Position numbers and translations under genes: made by a program
Shown: one piece after another, positions 35,630-44,723 of the stretch
Numbering within the stretch: position 1 is the stretch's first letter
Layout: every line of letters starts with the position of its first letter
Notes under the pieces: model-generated
The model's input: only the letters and a program-made list of their open reading frames with translations
The model's database searches: none
What the model was told of the DNA's origin: nothing
From: Desulfurococcales archaeon
Lineage (GTDB): Archaea; Thermoproteota; Thermoprotei_A; Sulfolobales; Acidilobaceae
Direction: 5' to 3'
NCBI GenBank assembly: GCA_015521705.1
Contig: WANR01000031.1
Coordinates: 1 to 64,000, forward strand
DNA length: 64,000 nt

Positions 35630-35695
35630 GATAACCGATGATGCGGTCTGCCGCTCCTGAAGCAGTATGAAGAGCGAACTCCTGGCTGAGGCGGG
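35630..35695 (+). ncRNA. Candidate C/D-box sRNA with two perfect CUGA boxes
   Basis: Boxes in order: C ATGATGC (35638-35644), 12-base guide GGTCTGCCGCTC, D' CTGA (35657-35660), six-base spacer, C' ATGAAGA (35667-35673), 12-base guide GCGAACTCCTGG, D CTGA (35686-35689). CCG before C and CGG after D can form the terminal stem. A TATA-like AAATAAAAAT (35593-35602) lies about 30 bases before the proposed 5' end. A further module just upstream (GTGATGG, 12 bases, CTGG) also fits. The 301-base gap 35505-35805 holds nothing else. Confidence 0.6.
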
Positions 35696-35805
35696 CCCCC
35701 TTCTCATTTATAGTTATTGGCTGGTATAGTTGGCTCCATGCAAAAGTGGTGCTGCAGAAATGAACCAGGTCTCTTGCCCAAAATGGATATTTAGAGTTTA
35801 TCCTT

Positions 35806-36867
35806 TCATGGCATCACGTCTGGATCGTATTCGTCGTATTCGCCGGGAAGTTCTGGCTCTGGGGTTTTTAAGCCTAGAGGACACCCTTTGCCTAGTCTTA
35901 TGGGTTCTGGTATTCTGCTTAGTAGGACGACTCTGCTGGTTTTGCTCTCGCCTATAATGGGGTATCCTGTTAGTTCTGAGAGTCGCTCAGTGAATCTTTT
36001 GACCTCGTAGTGCTTAGCCATGTTTGTTTTGGAGAGTCTTTCACGGCTAGCCCCTACCCACATGTAGGATTTGACCTCAACGTAGGTGGGTTCTGCTAGT
36101 TCTACTAGCTTGGCAAATCCTCTAACGGCTTCCTCGTGGTCGTTGAATCCTCTTACTAGGGTTATCCTGATTACCGTGGGGCTCGAGAAGCTGGGCATCA
36201 ACTCCAGAGTCTCGTATGTGAGCTCCCAGGCCCGTGGCACTAGTGGCCTGGTAAAGTAGTTATAGCTCTTCTTGTCCCAAGCCTCCAGGCTGACATAGAG
36301 CTGGCTAGGCTCTTCGTCGAGGCCGGCTAGCACGTCCGGCCTAACCCCCCTAGTTACGAGGAAGGTCGTCATTCCCCTCCTGTGGACCTCCTTTATTAGA
36401 TCGCCAAGCATCTCGTAAAGCGTGGGTTCTCCCGTCAGACTCATTGTCACATGGACAGGCTTCATGGCCTCCTCGACCATTTTGGGGTCTACCTTGGGGT
36501 GGCCTTTGTAGCCGCTCATAAGCTTTACATGAACCTTGATCATCTCGTCCACGAGAAGTCTGGGATCGTCGAAGAACGGCATCTTGGTCTCGTCCAGCTC
36601 GACGCCTACATCCTCAGGCCTTATCCTCCAGCAGTGAAGGCAGGCGTTCCAACACCAGAAGGCGGCGGGGCTCATTTGTATGTCTCTATGGCTTTCTATG
36701 CCGTAGAACTTGCACTTGTAGCAGTGCCTGCCCTCCACTAGGGCTTTATGGGTCCAGTAACACTTTTTGACGACTGTATGCCTTCCCACGAAGTGGTACT
36801 TCTGCTTTATCATTACCTGGTAGAGTGGGTAGTACTTGTCGGGTATGCCTTCAGGCAACCTGATCAT
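35806..36867 (-). CDS. taw1: 4-demethylwyosine synthase Taw1 (TYW1)
   Basis: A 353-residue radical SAM enzyme that makes the tricyclic base 4-demethylwyosine at G37 of tRNA-Phe from N1-methylguanosine and pyruvate. The radical SAM cluster is in CWNACLHC (CxxxCxxC). An N-terminal second cluster is likely bound by cysteines in KKCYWTH and RHCYKCKF. Other matches are SLTGEPTLYEML, VTRGVRPDVL, SLEAWDKKSYNYFTRPL and EVKSYMWVGAS. The length is normal for archaeal Taw1. Confidence 0.96.
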   Translation of the reverse strand: MIRLPEGIPDKYYPLYQVMIKQKYHFVGRHTVVKKCYWTHKALVEGRHCYKCKFYGIESHRDIQMSPAAFWCWNACLHCWRIRPEDVGVELDETKMPFFDDPRLLVDEMIKVHVKLMSGYKGHPKVDPKMVEEAMKPVHVTMSLTGEPTLYEMLGDLIKEVHRRGMTTFLVTRGVRPDVLAGLDEEPSQLYVSLEAWDKKSYNYFTRPLVPRAWELTYETLELMPSFSSPTVIRITLVRGFNDHEEAVRGFAKLVELAEPTYVEVKSYMWVGASRERLSKTNMAKHYEVKRFTERLSELTGYPIIGESKTSRVVLLSRIPEPIRLGKGCPLGLKTPEPELPGEYDEYDPDVMP

Positions 36868-36887
36868 TTCGGGTCACCCATGAAGCG

Positions 36888-37913
36888 TTACCTCGTTAAT
36901 AGCTCTACCTTCGGCTGGTATAAACCTTTCTCAGATAGGTAATTATAGGCGCTATAAGCCGCCACCGCCCCCATAGCGGCAGCCGTCACTACTTGCCTGA
37001 AACCTATCCAAGCGCTGGTGCAATCTCCCGCCGCGAAAATACCCTCAATATTGGTTCTCATCCACTCATCAACCTTGATGTAGCCCCTCTCGTCGACTTC
37101 TAGCCCCAGCTTCTCGAACCACTCCCTCATAGGCTCGAAACCTATCTCAATGAATATTCCGTCGACGCTTAGGGGGATCCTTTCCCCTGTTATCTTGTTC
37201 CTTACGATGACCCTTTCGACTGTTTCACTACCCTCTATCCTCTCCACCACGCTGTTCAGCACTAGCTCTATATTGCTCCTAGCCCTGACCTGTTCCACGT
37301 AGTAGGGTTTTGCTCTAAACTTGTCCCTTCTATGTATCAAGTAGACCTTACCTACATAGCCGCTGAGAAGCAGGGCTCCCTCAAGCGCGGAATCGCCGCC
37401 TCCCACAACTGCAACGCTTTTCCTGCCCTTAAAGAGGGGGCCATCGCATATACTGCAGTAGCTAACACCCCTGCCCTGGAACTCTTCTTCTCCGGGGACT
37501 CTCAGTTTCCTCCTTTCAGACCCTACAGCTATTATAACGGCCTTAGCCTTGACATCGAATCCTTGGGACCCAGTTATCCTAAAGATACCGTCTTCTCTGC
37601 GTATGTCGCTAACCCTGACTCCAGTAAGTACCTTGGCCTTGAACTCCTCGGCGTGCGACTTGAAACGGGCCACCAAGTCAGAAGCGCTTATCCTGCCTAG
37701 GCCGGGATAGTCCTCTACCAGGTTCGTTAGGTTAAGCTGGCCCCCAACATCTTGGGATACGACTAGCGTTTTTAAGAGAAACCTTGCAGAGTACATGGCA
37801 GCCGATAGGCCTGCCGGCCCGGCTCCGACTATGACGACGTCAAACGTTTCTCCTCGGGCTACACCCTCCCTCTTACCCATTCTGAGGCGTAGGCCCATTC
37901 TGGCCACCTCCAT
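36888..37913 (-). CDS. trxB: Thioredoxin reductase (FAD/NAD(P)H)
   Basis: A 341-residue flavoprotein that reduces thioredoxin or a protein disulfide partner. The FAD motif is VIVGAGPAGLSAAMYSARF (about residue 27), the redox pair CSICDGPLF (CxxC), the NAD(P)H motif VAVVGGGDSALEGALLL, and the C-terminal FAD motif GIFAAGDCTSAW. The first 20 residues extend beyond typical family members; later starts (MGLRLRMGK or MGKREG) are possible. It ends 20 bases before the Taw1 start, so the two may be co-transcribed. Confidence 0.93.
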   Translation of the reverse strand: MEVARMGLRLRMGKREGVARGETFDVVIVGAGPAGLSAAMYSARFLLKTLVVSQDVGGQLNLTNLVEDYPGLGRISASDLVARFKSHAEEFKAKVLTGVRVSDIRREDGIFRITGSQGFDVKAKAVIIAVGSERRKLRVPGEEEFQGRGVSYCSICDGPLFKGRKSVAVVGGGDSALEGALLLSGYVGKVYLIHRRDKFRAKPYYVEQVRARSNIELVLNSVVERIEGSETVERVIVRNKITGERIPLSVDGIFIEIGFEPMREWFEKLGLEVDERGYIKVDEWMRTNIEGIFAAGDCTSAWIGFRQVVTAAAMGAVAAYSAYNYLSEKGLYQPKVELLTR

Positions 37914-38039
37914 TGTTTTATAGTTGCAAAACTAATATTCACAAACAAGGAAGAAGCAAGAGAAGCGGTCTTGGAGAGTATTATCGCCATTATAGTCCAG
38001 ATCCCTGGACTCTATCAGGTGGAGTCGGCCGGGAAGGAG

Positions 38040-38048
38040 CTATAAAAT
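38040..38048 (+). promoter_or_regulatory. TATA box of the metallophosphoesterase gene
   Basis: CTATAAAAT is centred about 34 bases before the ATG at 38078. This predicts a very short leader, as is common for first genes in crenarchaea. Confidence 0.5.
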
Positions 38049-38077
38049 TAAAGCTCTAGGGGGCACGCGGTAAATAC

Positions 38078-40312
38078 ATGAAGTGGGCGGATTCCTTAGA
38101 GGGTGATGCTATTTTGAGGTTCAGCATACGGCAGTCCAGGCATAGAACCGCCTATATAGCAGTCTTTATTTCCCTACTATTCGTTTCCGTTATCGGCCAG
38201 GTACCTAGCAGTGCTGGCTTGGAGAAGTACGTTACTCGGAGTGAATACATAATCGCCCCCTTCCACTCCCTACCTGCAGTAGTCGCGCCCGGCGGTACTA
38301 TAGACGCTATAATAAGGGTTAAAGAGCCACTAGAGGTTTCTAGGGCTTATCTTCAAGGCTTGAATGTTACAGTGGAGCTGGAATTAGGGAATGTCAGCGG
38401 GCTAATGAACTACACGGTAGATGAGGGCGAGAAGCTTGTATACGAGGTTCAGAGGGTAAGCCTTGTGTTGCCAGAGACTGCTCCCGACGGCTTGTACACT
38501 CTTGTCATTGAAACAAATGTTGGGAAGCTCGTGTCACCCCGCTCCGTACTCATTGATAGTAGCGGCGGGCCCAAGGGCCACATAAGAATAGCCCATTTAT
38601 CAGACATACATGTCGGGGCGTCAGACGAGGGAATACCAAACGACTTAAAGAATACCAGGTACATAGCCCTCTTGAACACGTTCTACTTCAACTTTGGGCT
38701 AGACCTGGCTGTCGCTACTGGTGACAACATAGATATAGGGACTAGCAGGGCCTCCGACATAATACTGTATAACCATGTGAACCAACTGCTCCTACCGATG
38801 CTCATAGTACCTGGCAACCATGACTGGGCCCAGGTCTCTGGCATAAACGCCTTGATGAAGTCGTTCTATGGAAGGTTCCTTAACACTCACAGGTACTGGT
38901 ACTGGGTCTACGGCGACTTCCTCATTATAGGGCTCGATACTAAGTGGAACGGCGTCCCTAACGAGTACCAGCTCGATTTTCTCGAGAGAGCGCTCTCCGC
39001 CTATGAGGACAAGACCGCCATTATAATAATGCACCACCCCTTATTCTATAGATCTGGCCTCTACTCTGGAAGCCCAGAGGAGCTCAGAGACTCCCTATAC
39101 AGGAGCTGGGAGCAGAAGTTTGACATAGCGAAAAGATTCCTAGAAATAGTAGAAGAGTACAAGAACATAGCTGCCGTGCTAGCAGGCCACGTGCACAGAG
39201 ACGCAGACGTCGTCTATAAGAGAAGTGACGGGTCTCTGGTATACTTCATGACGACAACAACGGCTAATCATGGCCACCCAGACGAGGCCTACTGGGGGTT
39301 CAAGGTCATAGATGTCTACACCAACGGGACTGTTAGCGTGTTCCTACCATCGGGACGTCCATACTTTAGGGACTCAGGCAGTATTAACACCGAGAACTTT
39401 ATGGCATTCCAGTATGTCGACAAGGAGTTTAAGGCAGTTACTTGGGTAATAAACACTACTGGGTTTGAGGAGTTTACTCCAGAGAATATAACTCTGGTGT
39501 TCTACCTTAACAAGACGCTGCCGCTCAGCTCGTACAAGTTCTACGGGGATGTGGGCAAGATTCTCTCAACCAAGTACTATGATACAGGCGAGTTCCACCT
39601 AGTCATAGCCTTCGTCAACGCCACGACACCGGGCAAGATAACCCTGGCCTCGTATAGAGACACTGTGGAGCCGGCGGTCAAAATATCCAGTATTCAGCCA
39701 GCCAAGCCTAGAATGGGCAAAGCCGTGACTGTCTTCGTTAGGGCGAGCGATGGAGAGTGGGGTATAGACAGGGTTGTTGTCAGAGTGACTACTCCAAGCA
39801 TGGAAGAGTTCAGTGTAAAGGCTATACAGTTGCCCCTGAGTAACCAGTACATAGCTGTATTCACAGCAGCTGAGCCTGGGGAGTACAGCATAGTAGCAGA
39901 AGCCATAGACCAGGCTGGTAATATAGGTTCCAGCGAGCAAGTAAAGGTGAGTGTCGCAGGAGAGAGGAAAGCGGAAACGACTACGCCGCCAGCAACTACT
40001 ACTCCGGAGACAATGCCCGAGGAAACAACCGGCACGCCTGAACCTGTGGAAGAGACTACTCCAGGCGAGACTGTAACAAGGCAGCCACAAGAAACCGTTG
40101 CAAGAGAGCCAGAAACTGTGACGACTCCAGAAAGAGAACCCACCGAAGCAAGGACAGCAACTGATGAACCTGAAACGACTACAGAGGCCCCAGAAGCTAC
40201 AGAAACTGTGGAACGTGGAGAAACACCCGTTTGGGCCGTGGCTTCAATACTATTGATTACTGTGATAGTACTAGGTCTAGCCTTCATGGCGAGGCTTAAA
40301 AGAGCTTCATAG
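38078..40312 (+). CDS. Surface-anchored calcineurin-like metallophosphoesterase
   Basis: A 744-residue exported protein. An N-terminal hydrophobic segment (AVFISLLFVSVIGQV, about 27-41) is the signal. The catalytic domain covers about 165-420, with all metal motifs: HLSDIHVG, ATGDNID, PGNHDW, IMHHPLF and GHVHRDAD. Ig-like domains follow (about 530-625), then a Thr/Pro/Glu-rich linker of about 80 residues that is probably glycosylated. The C-terminal anchor is ASILLITVIVLGLAFMARLK. The active site therefore faces outside. Substrate unknown; phosphate or nucleotide scavenging is a guess. Confidence 0.88.
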   Translation: MKWADSLEGDAILRFSIRQSRHRTAYIAVFISLLFVSVIGQVPSSAGLEKYVTRSEYIIAPFHSLPAVVAPGGTIDAIIRVKEPLEVSRAYLQGLNVTVELELGNVSGLMNYTVDEGEKLVYEVQRVSLVLPETAPDGLYTLVIETNVGKLVSPRSVLIDSSGGPKGHIRIAHLSDIHVGASDEGIPNDLKNTRYIALLNTFYFNFGLDLAVATGDNIDIGTSRASDIILYNHVNQLLLPMLIVPGNHDWAQVSGINALMKSFYGRFLNTHRYWYWVYGDFLIIGLDTKWNGVPNEYQLDFLERALSAYEDKTAIIIMHHPLFYRSGLYSGSPEELRDSLYRSWEQKFDIAKRFLEIVEEYKNIAAVLAGHVHRDADVVYKRSDGSLVYFMTTTTANHGHPDEAYWGFKVIDVYTNGTVSVFLPSGRPYFRDSGSINTENFMAFQYVDKEFKAVTWVINTTGFEEFTPENITLVFYLNKTLPLSSYKFYGDVGKILSTKYYDTGEFHLVIAFVNATTPGKITLASYRDTVEPAVKISSIQPAKPRMGKAVTVFVRASDGEWGIDRVVVRVTTPSMEEFSVKAIQLPLSNQYIAVFTAAEPGEYSIVAEAIDQAGNIGSSEQVKVSVAGERKAETTTPPATTTPETMPEETTGTPEPVEETTPGETVTRQPQETVAREPETVTTPEREPTEARTATDEPETTTEAPEATETVERGETPVWAVASILLITVIVLGLAFMARLKRAS

Positions 40313-41050
40313 AGCATGGCCGTGCAGGGACGAGGCCCAGTCGTCACATAAAGGCAGTTCAGGTTTTTCCAGGTATATAGAGCCTCTGCTATCCATGTAG
40401 AACGAGGCGGCTTTCAAAGGAAGCCCGTTTAAGACCCATTTACTCAGTAGCTCGTGCATGACGGGATCCCCCTGTCTAGAGGGTTTGAAGCATCTGGCCC
40501 TCTTGAATCCAGCTATCATGACTATCAAGGGTCTTGGCAGTGATCTCTCTCTAGCTAGTCTCATTAGAGAAGACACTTGTCTTCTGCCTCTTTCAGTGGG
40601 ACAGTCAGGATACATGGCTTCCCATCCGCTGCCTATCATGACAGCGCTTTTAAGCTCAACAATGTAAGCTAGCTCGCCGCATTCAATGAGATAGTCAAAA
40701 ACGGAGTCACCGATTCTTGGGGCTCTTTTAGAGATTCTACAACCGCGTAGTAAGGGGAATAACTGGTTATGCACGGTTCTCTCAAAAGCCTTTGCCTGGA
40801 GTATAGTGTCTATGAGTGCATAGTCATCATCGATTTTGACGCCAACAAGTCTGTACTGCATCTTCCTTCCACTAATGACTTGCAGTAGGCACTTCCTACC
40901 GCTAACTAATATGTCAGTTAGGCGGCCCGTGTTTGTTAAGTGCGCCTTTTCCTCGTGATCCCCAACGAGGACTTTGACAGTAAACCTGTTTACTCTCTCA
41001 AGAAATACGCACTCGACAGGTTCCACGTCCAGAAGATGCTTGGGCCCCAA
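40307..41050 (-). CDS. sfsA: SfsA-family DNA-binding/nuclease-like protein
   Basis: A 247-residue protein. The N-terminal OB-like part carries the SfsA signature [12 protein letters not shown]. The C-terminal nuclease-like domain has D-x-n-ExK residues ([20 protein letters not shown]) and the family's [15 protein letters not shown]. SfsA was named for sugar fermentation stimulation in E. coli, but its fold suggests a PD-(D/E)xK nuclease. It converges with the metallophosphoesterase (6-base overlap) and diverges from the Xer gene 13 bases away. Confidence 0.88.
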   Translation of the reverse strand: MGPKHLLDVEPVECVFLERVNRFTVKVLVGDHEEKAHLTNTGRLTDILVSGRKCLLQVISGRKMQYRLVGVKIDDDYALIDTILQAKAFERTVHNQLFPLLRGCRISKRAPRIGDSVFDYLIECGELAYIVELKSAVMIGSGWEAMYPDCPTERGRRQVSSLMRLARERSLPRPLIVMIAGFKRARCFKPSRQGDPVMHELLSKWVLNGLPLKAASFYMDSRGSIYLEKPELPLCDDWASSLHGHAL

Positions 41051-41063
41051 GGGTATTCACCCG

Positions 41064-42134
41064 GTGTCACTGGCCTCCCGTCTTAACGGTCTATGCCTGG
41101 GCCTAGAGTTAAATGGGGGGCTGGTATTGGCTGAGCTCAGAATATCGAGGCCGCCGAGGAACATCGCCTCCTACAGGGTTAGGGAAGCCGCCAATCTATT
41201 CCTGTCATACATGGAGTCCAGCGGTGCCAGCGAAAAAACCGTGAAAGCTTACAGAGCTGCCCTCAAACTCTTCGTGGCCCACGTTGGAGGTGACACCAAG
41301 GTCGCAGATCTAGGAGCCGAGCAGTACCTGGACTGGCTGTCAAGCATTAGGAAGGGGTCGAGGCGGAAGAGCCAGGCAACGGTCCACTATTACTCGATAT
41401 TCGTGAGAAGGTTCCTCAAGTGGGTGGGTGTGGTGGATGATGCGCCAGCAGTGCCTAGGGAGAAGGGCAGGCTTGTCGAGGCCCTCTCGTGGGACGAAGT
41501 GGAGAGGTTAATATCATCTGCACGCGACCTAGTGGATGCCCTAATAGTCAGCCTGCTGGGAGAAACTGGTATGAGAGTGGGAGAACTCTTAAGTATTAGG
41601 GCCGAGGACGTGAGCCCGGACTTCACTGAAATAAGGGTGAGGGGCAAGTACGGCAAGGAGCGTATAGTATTCACGGGAGCTACCAGTAGGCTCCTCCTAG
41701 CCGAATATTTTAGAAGGTTCAGACCAAGAAGAAGACAGCGCATCATAGATATAACTTACCAGGCCGTTTATAAGAGGCTTAAAGCACTAGCCAAGAGAGC
41801 GGGAATAGATCCCCGAAGGGTTAGACCACACGTTCTAAGACACACGTTCGCCACAGAGGCCTTAAGGAGAGGGATGAGCCTAGCCTCTCTCCAGAAACTG
41901 CTAGGCCACAGCGACATCAAAATTACTCAGGTCTACCTACACCTGACAATGGAAGATGCCAGGCGTGAATACCAGAGAGCCTTCATGGAACATGCTAATG
42001 CGCCGCCTATTGAGGCTCCACTACAGCCCTTGCCACAGTATTGGGGTCATATAGGGCCCTGGCAGAACCAGGGAGAGGCACCTACTAGTTTCCGGGTCGA
42101 GTACTTGAGAAGACTAGCAAGGACTGGGTATTAG
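41064..42134 (+). CDS. xerA: Tyrosine recombinase XerA/XerC-D-like
   Basis: A site-specific recombinase of 356 residues from GTG 41064 (335 from TTG 41127, which has a G-rich stretch upstream). The N-terminal SAM-like core-binding domain covers about 45-140. The catalytic residues are all visible: Arg in TGMRVGEL, Lys in [20 protein letters not shown] (H-x-x-R), His in LLGHSD and the nucleophile Tyr in TQVYLHLT. Archaeal XerA resolves chromosome dimers at dif. The C-terminal tail of about 60 residues past the tyrosine is longer than usual. No dif-like site is obvious nearby. Confidence 0.92.
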   Translation: MSLASRLNGLCLGLELNGGLVLAELRISRPPRNIASYRVREAANLFLSYMESSGASEKTVKAYRAALKLFVAHVGGDTKVADLGAEQYLDWLSSIRKGSRRKSQATVHYYSIFVRRFLKWVGVVDDAPAVPREKGRLVEALSWDEVERLISSARDLVDALIVSLLGETGMRVGELLSIRAEDVSPDFTEIRVRGKYGKERIVFTGATSRLLLAEYFRRFRPRRRQRIIDITYQAVYKRLKALAKRAGIDPRRVRPHVLRHTFATEALRRGMSLASLQKLLGHSDIKITQVYLHLTMEDARREYQRAFMEHANAPPIEAPLQPLPQYWGHIGPWQNQGEAPTSFRVEYLRRLARTGY

Positions 42135-42328
42135 CTGCTGAAGAAGCAGAAGTATCCCCAGGGCCCACTAGTATTTCCTCTTAATCCTCCTACATTATGA
42201 GGAAACTAAGGCTCTTGTCATAAGAATTATCTGGCATGCTAACGTTGGGTAGCACCTTCTACGAGGTATGCAGGTAGGTAGCTAGTGGGGCTAGCGTCTG
42301 CGGGCTATTACTTCAATTCAATGAGTTA

Positions 42329-43480
42329 TCATAGGTTTTCTGTTCCCCTTACCATGCTTCTGAGCCTCATTAACATGGCTGTCTTTTCCTTAGAGCTTAT
42401 CTTGGCGTTGAGAACTACTTCTTCGAGGATGGAGGCCACTTTCACGGCAGTTTTCCTGTTATAAGGATACGGTACTCTATCCTTGCCTCCCACGGCATAG
42501 GAGTATAAGAAGGGATCTAGGGGGTGTGTTACAGGATCCTCGCGGCTGGGAGGCGTTGAATATATTAGGTCAGCTACTAGCGCCAAGGCCCTGATTACCT
42601 GAGGCCCTGCTCCAGGAGCTAATAATAAGTCCAAGTCGCTGGACGGCTGGAATCGTGCCAGATCCTCGATGTTGCGCAGTAGTTGCCTAGAAGGCTTAAC
42701 CGGTGTATAATATGAAGCTAAAGCCCTGGCATCAGGCGCCTTCCAGGAGTGCTGGGCTGGGGAAAGGAATGATGTCAGCGGTTTGGCACCTCTCAAGACC
42801 CTATACGCTTCATAGAACCTCTTTAAAGCCTTGCGGGGCCCTTCGGAGAGCACCTCCAGCATTACTCTTCGCACCTCCCTGCTCTTGCTAGAAGACAGGT
42901 CTAGGGCTGTCCTCTTAACACCGGCTATACCACTGTGCGGCTCTTCTGGTCTAGGATACCTTACATGATACCTTCTGGCTAGGCCACGTCCTGGATCCAT
43001 GCCTTGTTGCACCACTAGCAAGGAATTACTAGTTACTATAACTACGTGGTGATAGAGATCATAGCCATCCTGCAAGAAGGAGGAATCCACTCTTGCTGCT
43101 ATCTTACTGAACAAAGCTATATTTTCCGCGTTAACATCCAGGTCTTTCCTTTTAGATGCAACTTCTGCCTCAGCGGGGACTTCTCTCATTCTAGAGCCTT
43201 TACCGCCTAGGACAACGAATCCTAGGCTATCGTCGTCCCAGGATATTTTCTTCAGAATAGCCGTCAGGACTGTCGTGCTTCCACTACTGTCCCAGTCCAT
43301 TCCTATAATGTTGTTAAACGCCTGAAACCAGACAGGATTGCTGAGTCCCTCTATTAGGGCCTCGTGTCCTCTCAACTCTATTAGAGCCTTGACTATGCTC
43401 CTAGCCATTCTTTCCATGCTTCTCAGCATCCACAAGGGTACTTTTCCGTCATGTAGTGGGAGGTCTGCTATTCCGCGCAA
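42329..43480 (-). CDS. DUF763 family protein
   Basis: A 383-residue soluble protein of the archaeal/bacterial DUF763 family. Recognisable segments are the start RGIADLPLHDGKVPLWML, IGMDWDSSGSTTVLTAILK, VVIVTSNSLLVVQQGMDP, RYHVRYPRPEEPHSGI and PVKPSRQLLRNIEDLA. The biochemical function of the family is unknown; conserved Asp, His and Gln suggest an enzyme, possibly nuclease-related. It lies alone between Xer and the second ABC transporter, with 194 empty bases on its 3' side. Confidence 0.88.
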   Translation of the reverse strand: MRGIADLPLHDGKVPLWMLRSMERMARSIVKALIELRGHEALIEGLSNPVWFQAFNNIIGMDWDSSGSTTVLTAILKKISWDDDSLGFVVLGGKGSRMREVPAEAEVASKRKDLDVNAENIALFSKIAARVDSSFLQDGYDLYHHVVIVTSNSLLVVQQGMDPGRGLARRYHVRYPRPEEPHSGIAGVKRTALDLSSSKSREVRRVMLEVLSEGPRKALKRFYEAYRVLRGAKPLTSFLSPAQHSWKAPDARALASYYTPVKPSRQLLRNIEDLARFQPSSDLDLLLAPGAGPQVIRALALVADLIYSTPPSREDPVTHPLDPFLYSYAVGGKDRVPYPYNRKTAVKVASILEEVVLNAKISSKEKTAMLMRLRSMVRGTENL

Positions 43481-43610
43481 AGCCTACACCAGCTATACCA
43501 GCTTTAAACTCTAGGGTTTTTGGTATACTCTCAGCTCCAGGATTATTTAAGAAAGGGTAAAAACTAATATTGTTGCGTGTAATGGATCCCCTAGTACTTT
43601 TAGTAGATCG

Positions 43611-44723
43611 CTAGCTTTTCCCTGGCCTTGCAACCTCTATGTTTAGCTCGGTTATGGGGTCAAAGAGCATAAGCTTGTCTGGCTGGATCTGGATATAAAC
43701 GCTCTCTCCTGGCTTGAACTCAGCCTCAGGGGGCATCAGTACTTTGACGCTTGATCCTCCTACCATAGCTGTTACTATGGACTCTCTGCCCAGGGGTTCT
43801 GTGACGAATACTTCTGCAGGTATTGAAATATACCCTTCCTCGGGTTCCTTGACTATGGAGGCGTGTTCCGGTCTAAAGGCTACGATCACGTCGTCTAGCT
43901 CGGACTCTCTCAGTAGCTCGACCATTCTTTCGGGCGGCTTAACCATAGAGCCTCCCACGTCGATCCAGATCCCGTTTTCCCTAACTATACGTCCTGGAAG
44001 CACGTTTGAGGGAGGTGATCCCATGAATGTTGCCACGAAGAGGTTCCTGGGCTTATTGTAGACCTCCCATGGAGACCCTACTTGTTGTACGCTTCCCCTA
44101 TCTATGACAGCTATGTAGTCGGCCATGCTCATGGCTTCAGCCTGATCGTGAGTTACATGTATGGCTGTTATTTCAAGCTTCTGCTGTAGCCTCTTTATCT
44201 CAGCCCTTATAGTGAGTCTTAGCAGGGCGTCCAGGTTGCTCAGAGGCTCGTCTAGTAGTAGAACCTCTGGCTCCTTGACTAGAGCCCTTGCGAGGGCCAC
44301 TCTTTGTTGCTGCCCCCCGCTGAGCTGGTGTGGGTATCTTTCCAGCAGGTCTTGTATTCTTAGTAGCTTAGAGACGTTGTTAACCTTGTCGTTTATAGCA
44401 TTTTCATCTATCTTCTTGAGCCTTAGCGGAAATGCTATGTTATCGTAGACTGTCATGTGAGGGTATAGTGCGTAATTCTGGAAAACTAGGCCAACATTCC
44501 TATCCTTGGGGGGGAGTTCTGTGACGTCCCTGTCTCCGAACAATATTTTGCCTAGGGTCGGCTTATAGATCCCCGCTATAAGGTAGAGTATGGTGCTTTT
44601 GCCAGACCCGCTAGGCCCCAAGAGTGCCGAGAACTTTCCATCGGGGAACTGTAGGTTAACATTATTTACCGCAACAACCCTGCCAAATCTCTTGGAAACC
44701 CTCTCAAGCCTTACTTCTACCAT
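43611..44723 (-). CDS. Sugar ABC transporter ATP-binding protein, MalK/UgpC type (second system)
   Basis: A 370-residue ATPase. Walker A is GPSGSGKST, the signature LSGGQQQRVALA, Walker B VLLLDEPLSNLD and the H-loop VTHDQAEAMS. The C-terminal MalK-type regulatory domain (about 240-370) ends in TELNIEVARPGKS. It is the last gene of a binding protein-permease-permease-ATPase operon; its ATG abuts the stop of the MalG-type permease by one base (TAATG-like overlap). Confidence 0.94.
   Translation of the reverse strand: MVEVRLERVSKRFGRVVAVNNVNLQFPDGKFSALLGPSGSGKSTILYLIAGIYKPTLGKILFGDRDVTELPPKDRNVGLVFQNYALYPHMTVYDNIAFPLRLKKIDENAINDKVNNVSKLLRIQDLLERYPHQLSGGQQQRVALARALVKEPEVLLLDEPLSNLDALLRLTIRAEIKRLQQKLEITAIHVTHDQAEAMSMADYIAVIDRGSVQQVGSPWEVYNKPRNLFVATFMGSPPSNVLPGRIVRENGIWIDVGGSMVKPPERMVELLRESELDDVIVAFRPEHASIVKEPEEGYISIPAEVFVTEPLGRESIVTAMVGGSSVKVLMPPEAEFKPGESVYIQIQPDKLMLFDPITELNIEVARPGKS

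Noticed and set aside
42135-42328. Possible dif or attachment site beside the Xer gene
   Set aside because: TTATGA and TCATAA form a 6-bp inverted repeat but are 17 bases apart, not the 6-base spacing between 11-bp arms seen in dif sites. No tRNA or duplicated end is nearby.
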